41,495 nucleotides of DNA from Legionella anisa. Lineage in GTDB: Bacteria > Pseudomonadota > Gammaproteobacteria > Legionellales > Legionellaceae. Where the stretch lies: the NCBI RefSeq assembly GCF_001467525.1, contig NZ_LNXS01000002.1, positions 1-41,495 of the forward strand, read 5' to 3'. How positions within the stretch are numbered: position 1 is the first letter of the stretch; every line of letters starts with the position of its first letter. The notes below the pieces were generated by a model. That model saw only the letters and a program-made list of their open reading frames with translations. It had not been told where the DNA came from and made no database searches. Made by a program: the position numbers and the translations under genes. Positions 36,846 to 41,495 of this stretch are shown in pieces.

Positions 36846-37945
36846 TTAAAAAAATCTAAAACAGAATCATGTACTGCCATCGTATCGTTAAAGCCTAACT
36901 TTATTAATTCGCGGGTGAATGCTTTTTCAAATAAAAGAAAGCTGAGTAAGTCACCCGAATGACGCTTAGCGCCAAGAAAATTAAGCAGAATACGCAAGAG
37001 CATCGGTATATTATTGTATTGAGATTGAGCCAGATTGGCTACATCCACACTGGGTCGCAGATGTAAGGTTTGGATGGGGCGCCAATGAGAATGATCCCGC
37101 GTGGGAACCATGTGCGCCATATGGTTCATATGACTCACCATCTCAAGATCGCGCTCAAGATTATCTAAAAACAACCCATTAACCATGCCCCCCAAAACAC
37201 GTGAAAAATCAATGTCGCCGCTCCGTAATTTTTCTGGGTCGCTCATACTCGGTAAGGTGCGCGTACCAATAATTAAAATTTTATCTACCTGACACCGAAT
37301 AGCGCCACGCAGAGGTGCCGCTAACCCCACATGACCATCTCCATAATGAAGTCCATCGATTTTTGCAGGCGGAAAGAATAAAGGCAATGAGGTCGACGCC
37401 AGAAAATACTTCATTTGCAGGGTAACGCGCTGGCTGCTATGAAGTGGATCATCCCAATCCTCAAAATCTTCTGCATGATGTTGATAAAAGGAAATGGTTT
37501 TTTGCATTTCATAACAGTTACTGATGATTTCCATCATTTCCAAGTGCTTATTCTTAATAACACTTTCCAGAACTTCAAAATTAATGATGTTATTAATAAA
37601 CTGACGCAAAGGCGAGGTATCAAGAATATGGCCTAAAAGACGTTGTTTGGTCAGCATACTGTTCATATTCCGCATGGCTGATATGCTCAGCGCATAATTA
37701 CTGGACTTAAAAATATGCTGGCATGTAATATTATTCCATAATTCATTTAATTTGTTCATACCTGCAGTAAAATCCAGTGCATTTTCAGCGACTACTGCAG
37801 CATTAATACTGCCAACACTCACCCCACTAATCATATTGAAAGGAATTTTTTTTGTATCAAGAATTGTGCTGATCGCTTTAAGCACCCCTGCCTGATAGGC
37901 TCCGCGGGCGCCGCCACCAGCTAAGTAAAGCGCAATTTTGGTCAT
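36839..37945 (-). CDS. Patatin-like phospholipase
   Basis: This 368-residue protein opens with the oxyanion-hole motif GGGARGAYQAG (residues 10-20). The nucleophile elbow is GVSVGS (S43), and the catalytic Asp is D203 in YGDGHVG. Patatins are Ser-Asp-dyad lipid acyl hydrolases (phospholipase A-like). There is no signal peptide, so it is cytoplasmic or exported by a specialised system. In Legionella several patatins are effectors (VipD and relatives), but this protein lacks a long extra domain and resembles housekeeping RssA/YchK-type patatins as much. Its substrate is unknown. Confidence 0.92.
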   Translation of the reverse strand: MTKIALYLAGGGARGAYQAGVLKAISTILDTKKIPFNMISGVSVGSINAAVVAENALDFTAGMNKLNELWNNITCQHIFKSSNYALSISAMRNMNSMLTKQRLLGHILDTSPLRQFINNIINFEVLESVIKNKHLEMMEIISNCYEMQKTISFYQHHAEDFEDWDDPLHSSQRVTLQMKYFLASTSLPLFFPPAKIDGLHYGDGHVGLAAPLRGAIRCQVDKILIIGTRTLPSMSDPEKLRSGDIDFSRVLGGMVNGLFLDNLERDLEMVSHMNHMAHMVPTRDHSHWRPIQTLHLRPSVDVANLAQSQYNNIPMLLRILLNFLGAKRHSGDLLSFLLFEKAFTRELIKLGFNDTMAVHDSVLDFFNT

Positions 37946-38095
37946 TTTTTACTATTTTTAGGAAGAGAAGTAAAAAATATAGCCCTATTGCACGTCGCTG
38001 GCAAGTCATAGAAAACACAGCAAAATGAGGCGTAGCCATTCATAAAGAGGGTTTATAGGTTCTCCTGCGCCAATCATTTCAATGCGCTTAGGGTA

Positions 38096-38124
38096 TTGAC
38101 AGACCCCTCACTAAATTGTATATT
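38096..38124 (+). promoter_or_regulatory. Sigma70 promoter of the aromatic operon leader
   Basis: A perfect TTGACA at 38096-38101 and TATATT at 38119-38124 are separated by 17 bases. Transcription would start at about 38131, 25 bases before the leader peptide. Confidence 0.8.
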
Positions 38125-38155
38125 AATAGTACAGATAAATTTTTATGATTTTTTC

Positions 38156-38266
38156 ATGTCTCATTCTACCGTACACCACAAGTTAAATAGAAAAGCAGCT
38201 TTCACACAAGCCGTTGCTTGCTTTTTTTATTTTAGCTTTTTTAGCCCGACGCTGGTGGGTAGGTAG
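38156..38266 (+). CDS. Phe-rich leader peptide of attenuator
   Basis: This 36-codon ORF contains CFFYFSFF: five Phe and one Tyr codons within seven codons (38222-38242). It is followed after 16 bases by a terminator and then by the DAHP synthase operon. This is the same logic as the pheL and pheM leader peptides of enteric bacteria, though the sequence is unrelated. The ribosome stalls at the Phe codons when charged tRNA-Phe is low. There is no strong ribosome binding site at the ATG. Confidence 0.85.
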   Translation: MSHSTVHHKLNRKAAFTQAVACFFYFSFFSPTLVGR

Positions 38267-38309
38267 AATTAACTAACACTCCAACCCCCAGCATAGTCTG
38301 GGGGTTTTT
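38251..38309 (+). promoter_or_regulatory. Phe attenuator: antiterminator and terminator pair
   Basis: The terminator is AACCCCCAG-CATAGT-CTGGGGGTT (38283-38306) plus a T-run, a perfect nine-pair stem. The alternative pairing is GCTGGTGGGT (38251-38260) with ACCCCCAGC (38284-38292), which fits completely with one bulged base and uses the left arm of the terminator. The upstream arm lies between the Phe codons and the leader stop at 38264. A ribosome at the stop would hide it and allow termination. A ribosome stalled at Phe codons would leave it free and prevent termination. Confidence 0.88.
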
Positions 38310-38374
38310 GGTACCCGAATTCCCAGACAATAAAAAGCATGGGAGTTGGATAGAACCAAAGAGGAGTGTACATC

Positions 38375-38446
38375 ATGCAACATCAATCGCGACATCGTTC
38401 TCATGTCCTATCCAAAGTACCTACTGGTTGCAGGAGGGGATTATGA
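38375..38446 (+). CDS. Small ORF translationally coupled to DAHP synthase
   Basis: This 23-codon ORF (MQHQSRHRSHV...) starts at an ATG eight bases after GAGGAG (38361-38366) and stops at TGA 38444-38446, which overlaps the DAHP synthase start ATG 38443-38445. The peptide has three His and four Arg residues. The good ribosome binding site and the ATGA overlap suggest it is translated and couples into the next gene, but a chance ORF cannot be excluded. Confidence 0.5.
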   Translation: MQHQSRHRSHVLSKVPTGCRRGL

Positions 38447-39519
38447 GCTACTCCGTTTTAAAAAAACTACCTCCCGTAGAAGAAATCATTCAGGAAATTC
38501 CCTTATCGCATGCTACCTCTCAGCAAATTGCTCGCGATAGAGAAGAAATCAAAGCAATTTTAGAAGGTCGTGATCATCGTCTTTTAATGATCGTAGGTCC
38601 TTGTTCTGCCTGGCCTAACAAAGCTGTATTGGAATACGCCCAACGTTTGGTGAAACTCAATGAGCAAGTAAAACACGAATTAAAATTAATCATGAGGGTA
38701 TATATTCAAAAACCCCGTACAACTAAGGGATGGACAGGCCCTGTAAACCAACCCGATTTATTTTCTCCCCCAGATATCGCAGCCGGAATAAAGTACACAC
38801 GAGAGATGATGATTAAAGTCATCGAAATGGGACTTCCAATTGCCGATGAAGCTTTATTTACTCATAATGCCAAAGGATTTCTGGAGCTCCTTTCTTGGGT
38901 AGCAATTGGTGCCCGCAGTTCAGAGGATCAAGAGCATCGAATTTTTGCTTCCGCTCTGGATTGCGCGGTAGGATTAAAAAATCCCACACATGGTTCGTTA
39001 GCTGTGGGAGTAAATAGTATCGTTGCCTCACAACACGCCCATGTCGCTGTATTTGATGGCTACGAAGTGCAAACACATGGCAATCAGCATGCTCATCTGG
39101 TTTTACGTGGCTCAAATCATGCACCGAATTATTCCATTGCGCACCTTAAAGAAGTGAAGTGCTATATGGATCTCCATAAGATAGCCAACCCTTCAGTCAT
39201 TGTTGATGTCAGCCATGATAACTGTCTGGTAGATGGCAAAAAAAATCATCACTTGCAACCATCAATTGCTCTCAGCGTTTTAGAAAGTCTTAAAAAACAT
39301 CCTAAGTTAAACCGATTGGTCAAAGGGTTTATGGTAGAAAGTTTTATTAAAGAGGGGAATCAAAAAGTTGATGCAATGAATCCAGAAGCCCTTGATTTAA
39401 GCGGGCTATCTGTCACCGACCCTTGTTTAAGCTGGGAGCAAACAGAAACTTTTCTCTTGGAATTAGCTAAGTTACGGTCTGTAGAGAAAAAGGAATTACC
39501 CATGGAGGAGCTCGTATGA
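38443..39519 (+). CDS. aroG: 3-deoxy-7-phosphoheptulonate (DAHP) synthase, AroG type
   Basis: The start at 38443 has AGGAGGGG just upstream and gives 358 residues starting MSYSVLKKLPP; a longer ATG at 38308 lies within the terminator and is rejected. The enzyme joins PEP and erythrose-4-phosphate, the first step of the shikimate pathway. The class I-alpha motifs are GPCSAWP (metal-ligand Cys), QKPRTTKGWTGPVNQPD, GARSSEDQEHR, HAHLVLRG (His), MVESFIKEGNQ (Glu) and VTDPCLSWEQT (Asp). The stop overlaps the start of the next gene. The upstream attenuator suggests Phe control. Feedback specificity cannot be read safely. Confidence 0.93.
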   Translation: MSYSVLKKLPPVEEIIQEIPLSHATSQQIARDREEIKAILEGRDHRLLMIVGPCSAWPNKAVLEYAQRLVKLNEQVKHELKLIMRVYIQKPRTTKGWTGPVNQPDLFSPPDIAAGIKYTREMMIKVIEMGLPIADEALFTHNAKGFLELLSWVAIGARSSEDQEHRIFASALDCAVGLKNPTHGSLAVGVNSIVASQHAHVAVFDGYEVQTHGNQHAHLVLRGSNHAPNYSIAHLKEVKCYMDLHKIANPSVIVDVSHDNCLVDGKKNHHLQPSIALSVLESLKKHPKLNRLVKGFMVESFIKEGNQKVDAMNPEALDLSGLSVTDPCLSWEQTETFLLELAKLRSVEKKELPMEELV

Positions 39520-40103
39520 CCACTTTATTTGGTATTTCCGGTGATGTGGGCTCGTTTTCTGAAGAAGCAGCCCTAATTTATGCCAGACAAAAAGGAATTG
39601 ACCCCACTCTTATCCATTTACTGGATATGGAAGGCGTTCTCAATGCCATTGAAAACGGCTCCATTGATCTGGGCATCGTGCCCGTTGTTAATCTCTTAGG
39701 GGGATTAGTAAAACCTACATTCCAAGCGATGGGAAAACATTTATTTACCCCCGTTGATGAATTATGGCATGAAATTAATCAATGCTTGCTGGTAAATCCT
39801 GGAATTCAGTACGCGCAAATTACTCACATCGTTTCCCATCCTCAAGGATTAGCTCAATGCAACCAATTTCTACAAAAAGAATTTAAAGACACCGAACACA
39901 TAGAGTGGATTGACACAGCAAAGGCAGCAAAGGATTTAGCAGAAGGAATACTGCCATTTCATGCCGCAGTCATTGCCCCGGCACGGTGTGCCGAACTCTA
40001 TGGTTTAGAAATAAAAACGGCAAATATTCAAGACAGCAATCCGAATCGAACCGCTTTTATCCTGGTAAAAAAGTATAGCGATAACGTAAGCCTTCTCAAG
40101 TAA
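39516..40103 (+). CDS. Prephenate-dehydratase-like protein without ACT domain
   Basis: This 195-residue protein aligns with the catalytic domain of prephenate dehydratase: GSFSEEAA (12-19), DLGIVPVVNL (51-60), SHPQGLAQC (107-115), AAVIAPARCAELYGL (150-164) and NRTAFILV (177-184). It lacks the ACT domain that binds Phe in most bacterial enzymes. Two motifs are unusual: PVVNLLGG where PIENSxxG is expected (V58 for Glu, L60 for Ser), and NRTAF where NxTRF is expected. N59, S107, Q114 and T179, which match E. coli catalytic residues, are kept. It would turn prephenate into phenylpyruvate; a decarboxylase-like role as in BacA is an alternative. It starts by overlapping the upstream stop (ATGA). 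Confidence 0.82.
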   Translation: MTTLFGISGDVGSFSEEAALIYARQKGIDPTLIHLLDMEGVLNAIENGSIDLGIVPVVNLLGGLVKPTFQAMGKHLFTPVDELWHEINQCLLVNPGIQYAQITHIVSHPQGLAQCNQFLQKEFKDTEHIEWIDTAKAAKDLAEGILPFHAAVIAPARCAELYGLEIKTANIQDSNPNRTAFILVKKYSDNVSLLK

Positions 40104-40113
40104 GGAGAAAATC

Positions 40114-40374
40114 ATGTATACGCTCGAAGAATTGAGAAAACAAATTGAACAAACAGATGCTTGCATCATTGAAATCTTAGCAAAGCGTCAAGAATTATCG
40201 AAACAAATTGGCGCTTTAAAATCAAAAGAAGGGAAAAAAATAGTAGACCATTCACGTGAAAAACAATTGTTTGAGTTTTATGAGCATTTATCCAAGCAGT
40301 ATCATTTACCAGAGGAATTTATTAATCGTTTATTCAAAATAATTATATCAAACTCTAGGAAGGTACAAAAATAA
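40114..40374 (+). CDS. AroQ-type chorismate mutase
   Basis: This 86-residue all-helical protein has the AroQ pattern: an N-terminal LRKQIEQTDACIIEILAKRQ, then KQIGALKSKEGKKI, and REKQLFE. The Arg, Lys and Glu positions that hold chorismate are present. It converts chorismate to prephenate. In enteric bacteria this activity is fused to the dehydratase as PheA; here it is a separate gene, 10 bases downstream of it, with AAGGAG before the ATG. The TAA stop overlaps the ATG of the aminotransferase. Confidence 0.92.
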   Translation: MYTLEELRKQIEQTDACIIEILAKRQELSKQIGALKSKEGKKIVDHSREKQLFEFYEHLSKQYHLPEEFINRLFKIIISNSRKVQK

Positions 40375-41438
40375 TGAAGATTTTACCTGAAGATTCAGCA
40401 ACAGTGGTGATCAATTCATTAGCTCAGCAAAAAATCAATGCAGGCATTAAAATTTATAATCTAAGTGCCGGTGAGCCCAAACTTCCACCCCATCCATCCA
40501 TTGTCACTGCGGTGGCACACGCTTTAGAGCAAGGACATACTCTTTACCCTCCAGTATCAGGAATTCCAGAACTACGGCTTTTGGCAAGTCAATGGATGAA
40601 TGAAGTTTATGGTTGTTCATTCCAAAAAGAGAACTGCCTTGTAGTGAATGGTGGAAAATTTGGAATCTACTTATTGATGCAATTATTAGTACACGAGCAC
40701 GATGAAATCATTATCCCCGCCCCCTATTGGGTTTCTTACCCTGCCATGAGTAAATTGTTTGGCGGTGTGCCGGTTATTGTTGAAACGAAAGAAACAGAAG
40801 GTTGGAAGCTGACACCTCAAGCACTTAAAAACGCATGTACCCCTAAAAGTAAACTCCTTATTCTGAATAATGCCACAAATCCAACCGGTGCATTATATAC
40901 TGAGGCCGAGCTTGCAGAATTATTGCAAATTGCTCATGAGCAGGAACTTTTAGTAATTGCTGATGAGGTATATAGTGCCCTGACCTACAATGAGCACAAT
41001 TATATCTCTTGTGGTTCTTTTCCCCAATTTCAGGATCACGTCATTATTATTCAAAGTTGTTCAAAAAATTTTGCCATGACCGGTTGGCGAATCGGCTTTG
41101 TTTTTGCCCCTCAGTATCTTATCCAGCCATTAACAGCATTAGTGAGTCAAAGTACCAGCGGTGTCACTACTTTAAGTCAATGGGCGGCAGTTGCTGCATT
41201 AAATGAACTGGATCATGTCAGTTCCTGGGTGAAACAATGCATGCAAAAAAGAAGAGACACACTCATTAACGCCTTGTATCAGCATTTTGATCTCACCATA
41301 CAAGCTCCTGCCTCCTCTCTTTACGTATTTATTTCTTTAAGCAGTCTAGGTTTTAAAAAACAGAACGCTGCAGAGTTTTGTAAACACGCATTAGAAGAAG
41401 CCCATGTTGCTCTGTGTCCTTTCGGCAAGGCTGCGTAA
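40374..41438 (+). CDS. Class I aminotransferase, C-terminally truncated
   Basis: This 354-residue fold-type I PLP enzyme has ADEVYSAL (about 199-206), NNATNPTG and the Schiff-base motif SCSKNFAMTGWRIG. It probably makes Phe or Tyr from phenylpyruvate or 4-hydroxyphenylpyruvate, given its neighbours. Family members are usually 385-400 residues. Here the reading frame leaves the family after VALCP, exactly where the 82-bp inverted repeat begins, and stops after FGKAA. The last 30-40 residues (normally PGSxFG and the closing helix) are missing, so the gene is probably interrupted. The ATG overlaps the stop of the mutase. Confidence 0.88.
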   Translation: MKILPEDSATVVINSLAQQKINAGIKIYNLSAGEPKLPPHPSIVTAVAHALEQGHTLYPPVSGIPELRLLASQWMNEVYGCSFQKENCLVVNGGKFGIYLLMQLLVHEHDEIIIPAPYWVSYPAMSKLFGGVPVIVETKETEGWKLTPQALKNACTPKSKLLILNNATNPTGALYTEAELAELLQIAHEQELLVIADEVYSALTYNEHNYISCGSFPQFQDHVIIIQSCSKNFAMTGWRIGFVFAPQYLIQPLTALVSQSTSGVTTLSQWAAVAALNELDHVSSWVKQCMQKRRDTLINALYQHFDLTIQAPASSLYVFISLSSLGFKKQNAAEFCKHALEEAHVALCPFGKAA

Positions 41439-41495
41439 AAAATATTTTTAAATTTTATCATTTAGGGGTTGACAGTGTTTTAGGCCATTTTTTCA
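41414..41495. repeat. Right copy of 82-bp terminal inverted repeat
   Basis: This is the exact reverse complement of 3-84. It supplies the last codons and stop of the truncated aminotransferase, then AT-rich sequence and TTGACA read outward. Its inner edge fits an insertion-sequence end beginning GTGTCCTTTCGGC. Confidence 0.9.

Noticed and set aside
38308..38442. N-terminal extension of DAHP synthase from an upstream ATG
   Set aside because: That ATG lies at the terminator T-run and has no ribosome binding site; 38443 has AGGAGGGG and matches the family start.

Overview
The window looks like a chromosomal segment of Legionella or a close relative. It is AT-rich and gene-dense. It carries several very large proteins with eukaryote-like architecture: ankyrin repeats, a CE-clan protease fused to a tyrosine-phosphatase P-loop, a mitochondrial-carrier-family protein and a C-terminal CaaX box. 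It also has PmrA-like boxes in front of candidate effectors and dispersed palindromic intergenic repeats. The genus is an inference from gene content; no rRNA or other marker gene is present.

Layout. (1) 1-3044: a cytochrome P450 running off the left edge, a small membrane protein and an omptin outer-membrane protease. (2) 3424-16839: an effector-like block with a 2148-residue CE-protease/PTP/HAD-like protein, a 1406-residue ankyrin protein with a C58-like N-terminus, a stand-alone condensation-type acyltransferase and a 294-residue protein with an SV40-like nuclear localisation motif. (3) 17229-23829: a GT39/ArnT-like glycosyltransferase, an unknown effector-like protein, a GFA-family protein, a mitochondrial carrier homologue, a Fes-like esterase and small proteins. 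(4) 23940-31758: a guanidinium exporter behind a guanidine-II riboswitch, a CaaX protein, a VOC/LysR divergent pair, a secreted conserved protein, a Na+/H+ antiporter and a secreted metallophosphoesterase. (5) 32061-37945: a 1409-residue protein with 17 ankyrin-like repeats of 37 residues, an IS4-type transposase remnant and a patatin-like phospholipase. (6) 38096-41438: an aromatic amino-acid operon (DAHP synthase, prephenate-dehydratase-like protein, AroQ chorismate mutase, aminotransferase) behind a classical Phe-rich leader peptide and attenuator.

Both ends of the window carry the same 82-bp sequence as perfect inverted repeats (3-84 and 41414-41495). The repeat cuts the aminotransferase and reaches into the 3' end of the P450 gene. 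This most likely marks the ends of a multicopy insertion sequence at which the contig stops, or a real pair of flanking elements.

The strongest points for follow-up are the three-domain giant protein, the Phe attenuator with an additional translationally coupled small ORF, the carrier-family protein, the CaaX protein and the altered active-site motifs in the prephenate-dehydratase-like protein. I found no tRNA, rRNA or CRISPR array.
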